From: Paenibacillus sp. L3-i20
GTDB lineage: Bacteria; Bacillota; Bacilli; Paenibacillales; Paenibacillaceae
Assembly: GCF_022180385.2 (NCBI RefSeq)
Contig: NZ_BQME02000002.1
Coordinates: 1,736,001 to 1,800,000 of the forward strand
Reading direction: 5' to 3'
DNA length: 64,000 nucleotides
The position numbers and the translations under genes are program-made. The notes under the pieces are model-generated. The model had not been told where the DNA came from, ran no database searches, and was given only the letters and a program-made list of their open reading frames with translations. Shown here piece after piece: positions 52,359-60,831 of this stretch (the stretch's first letter is position 1; every line of letters begins with the position of its first letter).

Positions 52359-53231
52359 ATGTCAAGCAGCGCAGACTTTGGTTGTTCAGGCGGCTGTGGT
52401 TCCATACCTATTAATGGATCTCCTGCTATCTTAACAACTCTAGTACAGAATGGATCATCCATTCAATTACAAGGTTTTTCCAACATCACATTAGCTGCTG
52501 GTCTATCCTATCTTATCGAATATAATGCACAATTCAGTATGCCAGTAATCGGGCAGGTCGCATCTGCTCAATTAACTCTGAATGGATCAATTATTCCGGG
52601 ATCTCAAACGCTATCGTTCCCAGCAACGATTCCTCCTGGACTCAATACTCCAGTCTCAACTGTATCCGGTGGTGTGGTATTCAATACGCCAGCTACTCCT
52701 AATCCAAGTATTGTACAGCTCATTGGCTTCCCACCTGCTGGTATTCCAGGTATTAACTTCAGCACAGTTAACATTCGTATCGTGGAACTTGAAAACGCAA
52801 GTGGGAGTGCAGTAACTAACAACAACGCAGCAATGTATGGATTCGGTTACCAAGATGTAGGATCGAATCAACCAGTTGCATTTATAGAAGCTAATGTTGT
52901 CAATGGATCCGGCATTCAACTTGACCCTGCTACGAGAACTTTTGTTACATTAGCGCCGAATTCTACCTACTATGCTTCCTATAGCATTATCGCATGTCCC
53001 GAAGCGCTTGGAGTAACTGTACGAGTTTTATTAGCATTAAATGATATTCCTATGTATCAGAGTTTAGCCGGAACTACTGCAATTCCAGATTTAAATTCCG
53101 AATTTACCGGTGCTTCAGGTTCAGCCGTATTTAATACCGGACCCGGGACAAATACATTGGAATTAATTAATACGAATGTAAACACTATTAAATTTGTTTC
53201 TGTAGCACTTAATATTATGCAAATTGGGTAG
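52359..53231 (+). CDS. BclA C-terminal-like tandem jelly-roll protein (spore-surface candidate)
   Basis: A ~290-aa protein with a short Cys/Gly-rich head (MSSSADFGCSGGCG). Two related ~130-residue beta-rich units follow: unit 1 GSSIQLQGFSNITLAAGLSYL...VNIRIVELE, unit 2 GSGIQLDPATRTFVTLAPNSTYY...SVALNIMQIG. These resemble the TNF-like C-terminal domains of exosporium BclA-type proteins but lack a collagen GXY region. No classical signal peptide is present, as for spore-coat proteins deposited from the mother cell. The start at 52359 follows GAGAGGTGA; GTG at 52350 is less likely. Confidence 0.65.
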   Translation: MSSSADFGCSGGCGSIPINGSPAILTTLVQNGSSIQLQGFSNITLAAGLSYLIEYNAQFSMPVIGQVASAQLTLNGSIIPGSQTLSFPATIPPGLNTPVSTVSGGVVFNTPATPNPSIVQLIGFPPAGIPGINFSTVNIRIVELENASGSAVTNNNAAMYGFGYQDVGSNQPVAFIEANVVNGSGIQLDPATRTFVTLAPNSTYYASYSIIACPEALGVTVRVLLALNDIPMYQSLAGTTAIPDLNSEFTGASGSAVFNTGPGTNTLELINTNVNTIKFVSVALNIMQIG

Positions 53232-53266
53232 CAGCCGCTGTCGTGTAAAGGCAGACAGTCACAAAT

Positions 53267-53301
53267 AAACCTAGGTCTCTTTTACTCAGAGGCTTAGGTT
53301 T
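53267..53301 (+). terminator. Terminator after the jelly-roll gene
   Basis: AAACCTAGG-TCTC pairs with GAGG-CTTAGGTTT around TTTTACTCA, followed by TATTCTTATT. Confidence 0.65.
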
Positions 53302-53341
53302 ATTCTTATTATTTAGCAACTGCTTTCCTATCATTTAATGA

Positions 53342-53470
53342 TTAGATTTTAAACTTGGACAAATCATTAAGCAATTGCTGCACCATATCACTAAGCGATG
53401 TTAATTCTGTGTAATTAACAATAGCTTTCTTTGGGAAATACAGGATAGATTCAAGCGGAATAGAAAATAC
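53342..53470 (-). pseudogene. Possible chemoreceptor 3'-end remnant
   Basis: A minus-strand frame ends ELTSLSDMVQQLLNDLSKFKI-stop. That resembles the extreme C-terminus of chemotaxis receptors in this genome (compare LNNMSKQLQDLIGKFRL). Upstream of ~40 codons no receptor sequence continues, so it would be a decayed tail. Short length makes this uncertain. Confidence 0.35.
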
Positions 53471-53504
53471 TACCACCTAATCGCTTACAGGAGGTATAGT
53501 TCTG

Positions 53505-55613
53505 ATGGATAACAAAACAAATGATGCAGTCACACAACCAACTAATAATGAGAAACAGGAACAACTGAACGCCTATCGTGTCCAGAACGATGGGCAAACG
53601 ATGACGACGAATCAAGGCTTGCGTGTGGAGGATGATGAACATTCTTTAAAAGCTGGTCCCCGCGGTCCTACAATAATGGAGGACTTTCATTTCCGGGAAA
53701 AAATGACTCACTTCGACCATGAGCGTATTCCAGAGCGTGTCGTTCATGCAAGAGGTTTCGGCGCACATGGTGTATTTGAGTTATATGAATCGATTGCAGA
53801 ATTTACTAAAGCAAAGTTTCTAACAGATCCTTCACTCCAAACTCCGGTGTTTGTTCGTTTCTCTACCGTAGCAGGCTCCCGCGGCTCCAGCGATACAGTC
53901 AGAGATGTTCGTGGATTTGCAGTGAAATTTTATACAGAAGAAGGAAATTATGATCTTGTAGGCAACAACATGCCCGTATTTTTCATTCAGGATGCCGTTA
54001 AATTTCCTGATTTTATCCATGCCGTGAAGCCTGAACCTCCAAACGAAATTCCCCAAGCTTCTTCAGCACATGATACGTTCTGGGATTTCGTTAGTACGAA
54101 TACGGAAAGTGCTCATATGATTATGTGGGTTATGTCTGGACGAGCGCTGCCACGCTCGTTCAGAATGATGGAAGGTTTTGGTGTACATACGTTCCGCTTT
54201 ATTAATGAAAAAGGAAAATCACATTTCGTTAAGTTTCACTGGAAACCGAAATTAGGGGTTCACTCCTTAGTCTGGGATGAGACGCAGAAAGTAGCTGGCA
54301 AGGACCCTGACTTTAACCGCCGTGACTTATGGAACGCCATTGAGCAAGGAAACTATCCTGAGTTTGAGCTCGGAGTTCAAATTTTGAAAGAAGAAGATGA
54401 ATTTAGCTTCGACTTTGATATTTTGGATGCAACAAAACTATGGCCAGAAGAAGTTGTGCCTGTACGGATCATTGGCAAAATGACTTTGAATCGCAACACA
54501 GACAATTTCTTCGCAGAAACAGAACAAGTTGCGTTCCATACGGGTCATGTCGTTCCAGGAATCGACTTTACAAACGACCCGCTACTGCAAGGAAGATTGT
54601 TTTCCTATACGGATACGCAATTGCTCCGACTCGGTGGACCAAACTTTGCAGAAATTCCGATCAATCGACCGATCGTACCTGTTCATAATAATCAACGGGA
54701 CGGAATGCACCGGATGATGATCAATCCAGGGCAAACGAGTTATCATCGGAATGGTATTGCTAATAATGCTCCGGCTCCAGCATCACAAGAGGATGGCGGA
54801 TACCGTCATTATGAGGAGAAGGTCGACGGACGGAAAATTAAGGCTCGAAGCAATAGCTTTGACGATCACTACAGCCAAGCCGCGATGTTCTGGCATAGTA
54901 TGTCTGATGTGGAGAAGGGTCAGATCGTAGACGCATTCCGCTTTGAGCTTGGCAAAGTGATGTCCAAAGAAGTGCGTCAACGTGTAATTGATGTTTTTAG
55001 TCAAGTAGCAGAAGAATTAGCAGAAAAAGTCGCAGTAACTATCGGAGCGACAGCAACTAAAGGAGTTGCTGCGAAACCTACTTTCATCTCACCAGCACTA
55101 AGCATGATGAATACAGTCAACACTGCCGCAACACGTAAAGTTGCTATCCTAGTCGGCAACGGCTTTTCGGCTGCGGAGGTTAATCAACTGAAGCAAGCAT
55201 TAACCGAGGCGAAAGTAGCGGTAGAGATCATTAGTAAAACACAAGCTCCAATACAAGGGGACGATAACACAACGCTTGAACCTCATCAGTCATTGCTGAC
55301 AGCTGCTTCTGTACTTTATGATGCAGTCTATGTTGCTTGCGGACGTCAAAGCGTAGATGAGTTACTAAGTGATGTGAAAGGGGCAGATTTTGTAAGAGAA
55401 GCTTTCCTTCATTACAAGACGATAGCCGCTGTAGGAGAAGGTAAGGAGTTGCTTGCTGCCGCAAGAGTTCCGGTAGAATATACAGGTGCTAGCGGTTCTG
55501 AATCAGCTGGTATTCTAATAGGGGCTGGGCATAATGGTAATGCAGATTTTGCAGCTTCATTCATTGCAGCGATTGCTAAACATCGTCATTGGAATCGAAA
55601 ACTTCAGCCATAG
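53505..55613 (+). CDS. katE: Large-subunit catalase (HPII / KatE clade)
   Basis: A 702-aa heme catalase. The catalytic core carries His81 in RVVHARGFGAHG, FSTVAGSRGSSDTVRD, the catalytic-Asn region NNMPVFFIQDAVKFPDF and the heme-proximal RLFSYTDTQLLRLG. A C-terminal flavodoxin-like (GATase1-like) domain from about residue 550 (KVAILVGNGFSAAEVNQLK) defines the large-subunit clade. It disproportionates hydrogen peroxide; in Bacillus such catalases are general-stress or spore enzymes. CAGGAGG lies ~10 nt before the ATG. It is monocistronic. Confidence 0.95.
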   Translation: MDNKTNDAVTQPTNNEKQEQLNAYRVQNDGQTMTTNQGLRVEDDEHSLKAGPRGPTIMEDFHFREKMTHFDHERIPERVVHARGFGAHGVFELYESIAEFTKAKFLTDPSLQTPVFVRFSTVAGSRGSSDTVRDVRGFAVKFYTEEGNYDLVGNNMPVFFIQDAVKFPDFIHAVKPEPPNEIPQASSAHDTFWDFVSTNTESAHMIMWVMSGRALPRSFRMMEGFGVHTFRFINEKGKSHFVKFHWKPKLGVHSLVWDETQKVAGKDPDFNRRDLWNAIEQGNYPEFELGVQILKEEDEFSFDFDILDATKLWPEEVVPVRIIGKMTLNRNTDNFFAETEQVAFHTGHVVPGIDFTNDPLLQGRLFSYTDTQLLRLGGPNFAEIPINRPIVPVHNNQRDGMHRMMINPGQTSYHRNGIANNAPAPASQEDGGYRHYEEKVDGRKIKARSNSFDDHYSQAAMFWHSMSDVEKGQIVDAFRFELGKVMSKEVRQRVIDVFSQVAEELAEKVAVTIGATATKGVAAKPTFISPALSMMNTVNTAATRKVAILVGNGFSAAEVNQLKQALTEAKVAVEIISKTQAPIQGDDNTTLEPHQSLLTAASVLYDAVYVACGRQSVDELLSDVKGADFVREAFLHYKTIAAVGEGKELLAAARVPVEYTGASGSESAGILIGAGHNGNADFAASFIAAIAKHRHWNRKLQP

Positions 55614-55794
55614 TCGCTGAGCTAGAAATAATTCGAACGTACAAAAGGACCATGCAAGGATTAACCCTTGATGCTCCTTTCTATGTTGGTGGGCTTCATT
55701 TTCTAGAATTAAAATCTATTATTTCACCTATTACTGCCTACGGCAGTAATGTAAGAGTAAAAATGTCAGTGAACACGTTAAACTGTGCGGACTA

Positions 55795-56418
55795 CTACAA
55801 GTCCTTTTTAGTAAACAGATATACCGTTAAGTAATAGGAAGCAATAAATAATAATAAGCTAGCGGCCGAAATAAGAACTATCATTAGATCAATATTAGAA
55901 CCTTTTTCATTAATCATTTGCATAATCATTGCTGTAGGCTGAGCCAATGCAATCAGAATTAATATGAATATACCATTGATAATACCAGCTCCTTTTTTAC
56001 TGAGCGAATAAAATAACGGCATATAAATTGAAATAAGAAGAAGCAGTATTATTACTGGGACCAGTATATCGATGACCAAATAGTCTGGTTTGTTAAGCTC
56101 TGGCAAAGCCTGTTTGACGAGCATGTGAACGGCGTAAGTAGCAATAATCCCTAAAATCGTAATCATGATTGCTGTTACGTATTTGGCTTTAACAATTTGT
56201 TTGCGGCTAACTGGCAACGTGACCAGAAAATTATGGTTATAGTTTTTAATATCTACCATCGTAACAACACCAATTGAGGCGAAAGCTGTATAAATAGCTA
56301 TGATGTGAAAAGACGAATCTTTTCCAATAAAAAAGGCACTAAATACAACGAGATAAAAAAAACAGAGTCCTATTGAGCTCTTTATAGCGATGAAGTCTTT
56401 CCGAAGCAAATTAACCAC
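55795..56418 (-). CDS. ABC-2 type transporter permease
   Basis: A 207-aa membrane protein with six hydrophobic segments and the motif TLPVSRKQIVKAKYV, typical of the ABC2_membrane_5 family found beside GntR/YtrA regulators and in Staphylococcus Pmt-type exporters. It overlaps the ATPase gene by 8 nt. It probably exports or protects against a membrane-active peptide or lipid; the substrate is unknown. Confidence 0.85.
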   Translation of the reverse strand: MVNLLRKDFIAIKSSIGLCFFYLVVFSAFFIGKDSSFHIIAIYTAFASIGVVTMVDIKNYNHNFLVTLPVSRKQIVKAKYVTAIMITILGIIATYAVHMLVKQALPELNKPDYLVIDILVPVIILLLLISIYMPLFYSLSKKGAGIINGIFILILIALAQPTAMIMQMINEKGSNIDLMIVLISAASLLLFIASYYLTVYLFTKKDL

Positions 56419-57277
56419 GAATACGTCCTCCCTTGGCGGTAAAATATATGATGTCCTCTAAGGAGGGATTATCGAAATAGGCTAGATTTCCAAACAATTG
56501 TAAAGCTTCTTGTCTATTATCTACTAATCCTTCAAATCCAACGGTAGTCTCACGAATCCCGACAAACTTTTTTCTAATATCTGAATCAAGCAGCTGTAAG
56601 TCGCCCTTCACGATCGCGTATCTTTCCAGCACATCATCCTTTGATTCACTAAATACGAGCTTTCCACGATTGATGAAAGTAATGTAGTCTGCGATACGAT
56701 CTAAATCTGTTGTGATATGGGTCGAGAAGATTATCGAGTTTCTTTCGTCTTGCATTAAATCCGCAAGTAAATCAAGTAATTCTCTTCTAAATACAGGATC
56801 AAGTCCAGAAGTAGGTTCATCCATAATTAATAGCTCTGCCTCATGGGATAAGGCAACCGCAAGAGAAAACTTAACTTTCATCCCCTTGGATAACTCTTCT
56901 ATCTTCTTCTTTGGGGACAACTCGAATTGTTCAAGATAACTCTTAAACTTTGCTTCGTTCCACTTCTTATAAAAAGGTGCAATCATCTTCATAGAATCAC
57001 GAATTGTAAGATGCTCATAATAAAAACAATCGTCTGACACAATGCTAATTCGCTCTTTTATATCGACTTCTTGTTTCGGCATATTGCAGCCCAATATTTT
57101 TACAGTCCCAGAGTCAGGGCGGATCATACCGAGCATCATCTTAATTAAGGTGCTTTTACCAACACCATTTGGACCAATTAGTCCGGTAATATAACCTTTT
57201 TTCACATCCAAAGATACGTTATCGACTGCGAATTGAGAATATTTTTTCGTTAGATTTCGTACTTCTATTGCGTTCAT
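56411..57277 (-). CDS. ABC transporter ATP-binding protein
   Basis: A 288-aa ATPase: Walker A GPNGVGKST, a signature-like ELSKGMKVK (SKGM in place of SGGQ, common in this exporter class), Walker B LLIMDEPTSGLD and switch His in FSTHITTDLDRI. A ~70-residue C-terminal extension follows. It overlaps the GntR gene by 4 nt (ATGA) and the permease by 8 nt, so the three genes form a tight operon. Confidence 0.9.
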   Translation of the reverse strand: MNAIEVRNLTKKYSQFAVDNVSLDVKKGYITGLIGPNGVGKSTLIKMMLGMIRPDSGTVKILGCNMPKQEVDIKERISIVSDDCFYYEHLTIRDSMKMIAPFYKKWNEAKFKSYLEQFELSPKKKIEELSKGMKVKFSLAVALSHEAELLIMDEPTSGLDPVFRRELLDLLADLMQDERNSIIFSTHITTDLDRIADYITFINRGKLVFSESKDDVLERYAIVKGDLQLLDSDIRKKFVGIRETTVGFEGLVDNRQEALQLFGNLAYFDNPSLEDIIYFTAKGGRIRG

Positions 57278-57657
57278 GGGGTCTGCTCCTCTTCAAACAA
57301 TATAGTTAGATGATTGATTAAGTCTTGTTGACTCATACATAATTCCTTACTTTCCCGAATCATTTCCATCATTTTCTCTTCTAGTCGTTTCATACGCTGC
57401 TCCCGAATGAATAGTTTATTTGCTCCTGATACGAAACAACCCTTACCCACGACAGAGTCGATTAGCTTCTCATTTTCCAACTCTTCATAGACACGTTTGG
57501 TTGTAATTACACTTACTTGCAAATCTTTGGCTAGTTGTCTTATGGAGGGAAGGCTGTCTCCTGCATGCAGCTCACCGCTTAGTATGCTTTGTCTAATCTG
57601 ATTCATAATTTGAATATAGATCGGATCGCTCGATGCGTTGGATATTATTATTTTCAT
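57274..57657 (-). CDS. GntR-family regulator, YtrA subfamily
   Basis: A 127-aa protein with a GntR winged helix (DPIYIQIMNQIRQSILSGEL, then GDSLPSIRQLAKDLQVSVITT) and a short two-helix tail, the YtrA layout. It is the first gene of the ABC operon, so it is the likely autorepressor. The AT palindrome upstream is the expected operator. Confidence 0.88.
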   Translation of the reverse strand: MKIIISNASSDPIYIQIMNQIRQSILSGELHAGDSLPSIRQLAKDLQVSVITTKRVYEELENEKLIDSVVGKGCFVSGANKLFIREQRMKRLEEKMMEMIRESKELCMSQQDLINHLTILFEEEQTP

Positions 57658-57693
57658 GATTTTTCACCACCTGCTGTCAATTCAGTGACTACC

Positions 57694-57712
57694 GTATATA
57701 TATAATATATAC
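57694..57712 (-). promoter_or_regulatory. YtrA-type operator/promoter palindrome
   Basis: GTATATATATAATATATAC lies ~40 nt before the GntR start and overlaps -10-like TATATT sequences. YtrA-family repressors bind such GTA...TAC palindromes. Confidence 0.55.
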
Positions 57713-58108
57713 ACTATTCGTATTTTTTGCAACTCATAAATGACTTATAGTTTAGAAAAGGCGTAGTACAAGTCATCACATCTAGGATGTATAATTCCCA
57801 CAGCAATGTAAAAAAGCCGATTACCCACATGAAATTGGTTACAAAGAACAGTTTGTTTTTCAGAAAATGAACGATATATTTTTCCAAGAAGCCGGAATCT
57901 CGCCAAGATTCGTTTGCCGTGTTGACGAACCTTTCCATATTATTTGGTCAGAAAAACGTTTCCTCTCCCTTGCTGCTCGCAAATTTTGCGATTTTATTAT
58001 CGACTATTATTCAAATGAATAGCAATTGAAAAGAAACGAAGGTTTATGTCTTCTGTTAAGATTGAGATATAAATAGACTGACACTTACTGATAGGGGGAC
58101 AAATATGT
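57713..58108. other. Intergenic region without a supported gene
   Basis: It holds the plus-strand promoter and RBS (AGGGGG) of the DHFR-like gene. A 74-codon minus-strand frame (57714-57938) includes a hydrophobic segment, but it has no RBS and overlaps the GntR promoter, so I do not call it. Confidence 0.4.
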
Positions 58109-58666
58109 ATGGCAAAAGTTATTTTGGACATAACGATGTCACTGGATGGATTTATTGCTGCTTCTAACGGTGATCCCGCTCCAAGGCTGCATCAATGGTT
58201 TTTTGCTCCGTCTGGTACTAGCACAGAAGTTATCGATGAACAATTAAATACGATTGGCGCAATTATTATGGGGAGACGAACCTATGATATTGGGGATAAG
58301 GTTGATGGGTTTATTGATAATCCCTTCGACGTCCCTCACTTTGTATTAACTCATCATACTCCTGCGGAGCTCGCAAAAGGTGCAACAGCGTTTACTTTCG
58401 TAACAGATGGTATTGATAGCGCACTTAAACAAGCTTCATCTGCCGCAGGTGATAAATATGTTTGTGTGCTGGGTGGAGCTGATATTGCACAACAATATTT
58501 AAAGGCGGGGCTCCTTGATGAACTTCAAATTCAAATCGTTCCTACTCTACTTGGTGAAGGCACACGACTATTTGAACATATCGGTCAGGAGAGTATTGAA
58601 TTAGAAAGTACACGTGTTATCGATTCCGGCAACGTAACACATTTGCGATTCCGCATCATTAAGTAG
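58109..58666 (+). CDS. Dihydrofolate-reductase-fold protein (RibD C-terminal-like)
   Basis: A 185-aa protein starting MAKVILDITMSLDGFIAASN, with IIMGRRTYDIG and VCVLGGADIAQQYLKAGLLDELQIQIVPTLLGEG (in pieces), the RibD_C/YyaP pattern. NADPH binding is expected. The substrate is unknown and true DHFR activity is unlikely because the folate-site residues differ. Monocistronic. Confidence 0.85.
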   Translation: MAKVILDITMSLDGFIAASNGDPAPRLHQWFFAPSGTSTEVIDEQLNTIGAIIMGRRTYDIGDKVDGFIDNPFDVPHFVLTHHTPAELAKGATAFTFVTDGIDSALKQASSAAGDKYVCVLGGADIAQQYLKAGLLDELQIQIVPTLLGEGTRLFEHIGQESIELESTRVIDSGNVTHLRFRIIK

Positions 58667-58713
58667 AATCACCCACAACTGTGAGACAGTTATTTAACTT
58701 GTTCACACAAAAA

Positions 58714-58746
58714 AGCCTCTTCACCTTATCAGTGAAGAGGCAATTC
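58714..58746. terminator. Bidirectional terminator between convergent genes
   Basis: GCCTCTTCAC pairs with GTGAAGAGGC around CTTATCA, with A- and T-runs on the two sides. Confidence 0.8.
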
Positions 58747-58764
58747 TTTTCATCATAATCCCAA

Positions 58765-60726
58765 TTATTTATTTGATGCCGTTGCGAGGAGCTCATTTGT
58801 AATATAGTCCAATTGACTGTTCAGAGAGAACAAATCGGTATAAAAGAATAGTCCGAACTCGGCTTCAATTACTCTACCTTCTTTTACTGCGGGAATACTG
58901 CTCCATATCGCATTATCCGAAAGGTCGTCCATTCCTTCCCAAGAGCTGCGTAACAAAATATCTCCTGCAAACTCCGGAAGCACCTCCATTGAAACGTTCT
59001 CACTCATAGCTGCTTTTGCAACATCAACTTTCGCTTGAATAATCTCTGGAGCCTTCATGCCTAAATAGTCATATACAATCTGAGAACCACGACCGTATTC
59101 CTTACTTTCGATAATCATCATTTCTTTTACTCCGCCTTCGAGTATTGTAACTGTCTTATCAAGTACACCAGATGAACGAAGTTTTTCCCTGCTTTCTTCC
59201 ACTTTCCCATGGAAATCGTTTAACAATGACTGAGCCTCTTTTTCCTTGCCAAATACTTCACCAAGCTTCAGAATCCGTTCATTTGTTGTTACCTTATCGG
59301 TTGGAATAAGAACGGTAGGTGCAATTTTATGCAACATATTATAACCCTTCTCAGACGAAACGATAATCAAATCCGGTTCAAGCGATAATACTGCTTCAGG
59401 ATTGACTTCATCATGATGACCTAACGTTTGTGTATCTTTTAATTGCTCTGTAAATGCAGCACCGTCATATATTTCAGAAATACCGACTGGATCAACACCT
59501 AACGCCACTATATCTCCCAGCATATATAATACAACAACACGTTTTGGATCTGCTGGAACGATAACATCTCCTTTTACAGTAGAGACTGTACGAGTTGTTT
59601 CTTTACTCTCGGCTTCAGAAGTTGTAGCTGCCGTTGCAGATATAGCTGATGCGGATGGAGATGGAGAAGCACTAGATCCAACGTTTGCTCCCCCTCCAGA
59701 ACAAGCCCCAAGCAGCAATGTTAAACTGAGTAATGTACTCAAGATAAGTGATGATTTCTTATTTCTATTCATGTTCGAAAACCCTCCGCCATAGTATTGG
59801 TAATGATTATCACTACCAGTTAAACTATAGCCTCGTAATCGAAGTCCGCCAATGGACAATTTAGCGCCTGCAAATGGACTATTATCCGATGCGCTCTTCT
59901 CTCGCATCGTTAATTGATAACGAGTAGGCGACACCCCCGTCTGTTTCTTGAACAATCTGCTAAAATAATATTCATCTGAGTAACCGACATGCTCTGCAAC
60001 AACTCGCAAAGTCGTTCCTGTCTCGAGCAATAATTGTTTGGATTGTTTAATCCTATATTGAATAAGATATTCGATTGGGCTATAACCGGTTTGCTGTTTA
60101 AACTTCGTCGATAAATAACGTGGACTATAGTTGAATCTATTCGCTAAATAATCTAGGGTAATTCCCTCATGATAATGGTTATGAATATAACGTATGACTA
60201 GCGTTACAAGATCAGCTTGACCGTTACCAGTCCTGATAATGTATTGGTGCCGTAACACTTCATGAACAAACTGATAAAATAACCCTTTAATTTCTACGCT
60301 GCCGTAACTGCCTAGACTATTTAAAGTCTGTTCCATCGAAGACATTAATAGAAGCATTGTTCTCGGTTCTTCAGGTTCAAATCCGAAGTGTCCCTCGAAG
60401 GGGCTTTTTCGATCCAGCAGTTGTCTCAGTTCTCTCCAACCGGAGAAAGCAAGCTTCGCTCGATAAAATAACAAATAAAATTCGAACTCTTCCTCTGCCT
60501 CAATCATCATACTCATGCCCTTAGCACCATGTAGTACATAATAACGTTCTATTCGATGAACGTGACCATCCAATACTAGATTCGCCAAACCACGAACACC
60601 GTAAATAAAGCCGCTAGCGGGGAAGCGATACTCCAGCCATTGCCCTGAATTCATTACACTGCGTCTAATATCAAAAACTTTAACCGCTGTATGATTCCAA
60701 AGAGCGATTTGTTCATCGTATTTCAC
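58765..60726 (-). CDS. AraC regulator in frame with a siderophore-binding lipoprotein (fusion ORF or two genes without a stop between them)
   Basis: One 653-codon frame. Residues 1-~285 are an AraC regulator: a cupin-like N-domain, then the HTH pair (ITLDYLANRFNYSPRYLSTKF, RVVAEHVGYSDEYYFSRLFKKQTGVSPTRYQ). Residues 286-318 match nothing. Residue 319 is a Met starting a lipoprotein signal (MNRNKKSSLILSTLLSLTLL, lipobox Cys342), then a Ser-rich linker and a FecB/FeuA-type periplasmic-binding fold (RVVVLYMLGDIVALGVDPVG, PEAVLSLEPDLIIVS). GGAGGG sits 9 nt before that ATG (59772), and a Fur box lies inside the frame at 59799-59817. Most likely two products: a regulator and an independently translated ferric-siderophore-binding lipoprotein (58765-59772). 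Confidence 0.85.
   Translation of the reverse strand: MKYDEQIALWNHTAVKVFDIRRSVMNSGQWLEYRFPASGFIYGVRGLANLVLDGHVHRIERYYVLHGAKGMSMMIEAEEEFEFYLLFYRAKLAFSGWRELRQLLDRKSPFEGHFGFEPEEPRTMLLLMSSMEQTLNSLGSYGSVEIKGLFYQFVHEVLRHQYIIRTGNGQADLVTLVIRYIHNHYHEGITLDYLANRFNYSPRYLSTKFKQQTGYSPIEYLIQYRIKQSKQLLLETGTTLRVVAEHVGYSDEYYFSRLFKKQTGVSPTRYQLTMREKSASDNSPFAGAKLSIGGLRLRGYSLTGSDNHYQYYGGGFSNMNRNKKSSLILSTLLSLTLLLGACSGGGANVGSSASPSPSASAISATAATTSEAESKETTRTVSTVKGDVIVPADPKRVVVLYMLGDIVALGVDPVGISEIYDGAAFTEQLKDTQTLGHHDEVNPEAVLSLEPDLIIVSSEKGYNMLHKIAPTVLIPTDKVTTNERILKLGEVFGKEKEAQSLLNDFHGKVEESREKLRSSGVLDKTVTILEGGVKEMMIIESKEYGRGSQIVYDYLGMKAPEIIQAKVDVAKAAMSENVSMEVLPEFAGDILLRSSWEGMDDLSDNAIWSSIPAVKEGRVIEAEFGLFFYTDLFSLNSQLDYITNELLATASNK
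59799..59817. promoter_or_regulatory. Fur box upstream of the lipoprotein start, inside the AraC frame
   Basis: The minus strand reads GGTAGTGATAATCATTACC, 16 of 19 matches to GATAATGATAATCATTATC. It lies 27-45 nt before the lipoprotein ATG, so an iron-regulated promoter probably sits there. Confidence 0.75.
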
Positions 60727-60768
60727 GTTGGTTCACCTCTAATAATGTCCCTTTTCACTTATTATAAA

Positions 60769-60783
60769 TGAAAATTATTCTCA
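60769..60783. promoter_or_regulatory. Fur box upstream of the AraC regulator
   Basis: TGAGAATAATTTTCA on the minus strand fits the 7-1-7 Fur motif TGATAATNATTATCA at all but two defined positions. It lies ~43 nt before the AraC start. Confidence 0.7.
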
Positions 60784-60794
60784 ATGAAACAAAA

Positions 60795-60820
60795 AAGAGC
60801 ATCCGCATGAGAATGCTCTT
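60795..60820 (-). terminator. Terminator of the MacB/BceAB-like ABC operon
   Basis: On the minus strand AAGAGCAT pairs with ATGCTCTT around TCTCATGCGG and is followed by TTTT. It lies 12 nt after the ATPase stop. Confidence 0.75.
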
Positions 60821-60831
60821 GCCATCATGAA

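Noticed and set aside
55732..55752. ATTACTGCC-TAC-GGCAGTAAT palindrome after katE as a terminator
   Set aside because: No U-run follows on either strand. It could still be a processing or protein site but cannot be assigned.
55589..55834. 81-codon plus-strand frame at the katE end
   Set aside because: It starts inside katE and runs into the convergent permease gene; no SD or similarity.
57714..57938. 74-codon minus-strand frame upstream of the GntR operon
   Set aside because: It overlaps the GntR operator, has no SD and no similarity.
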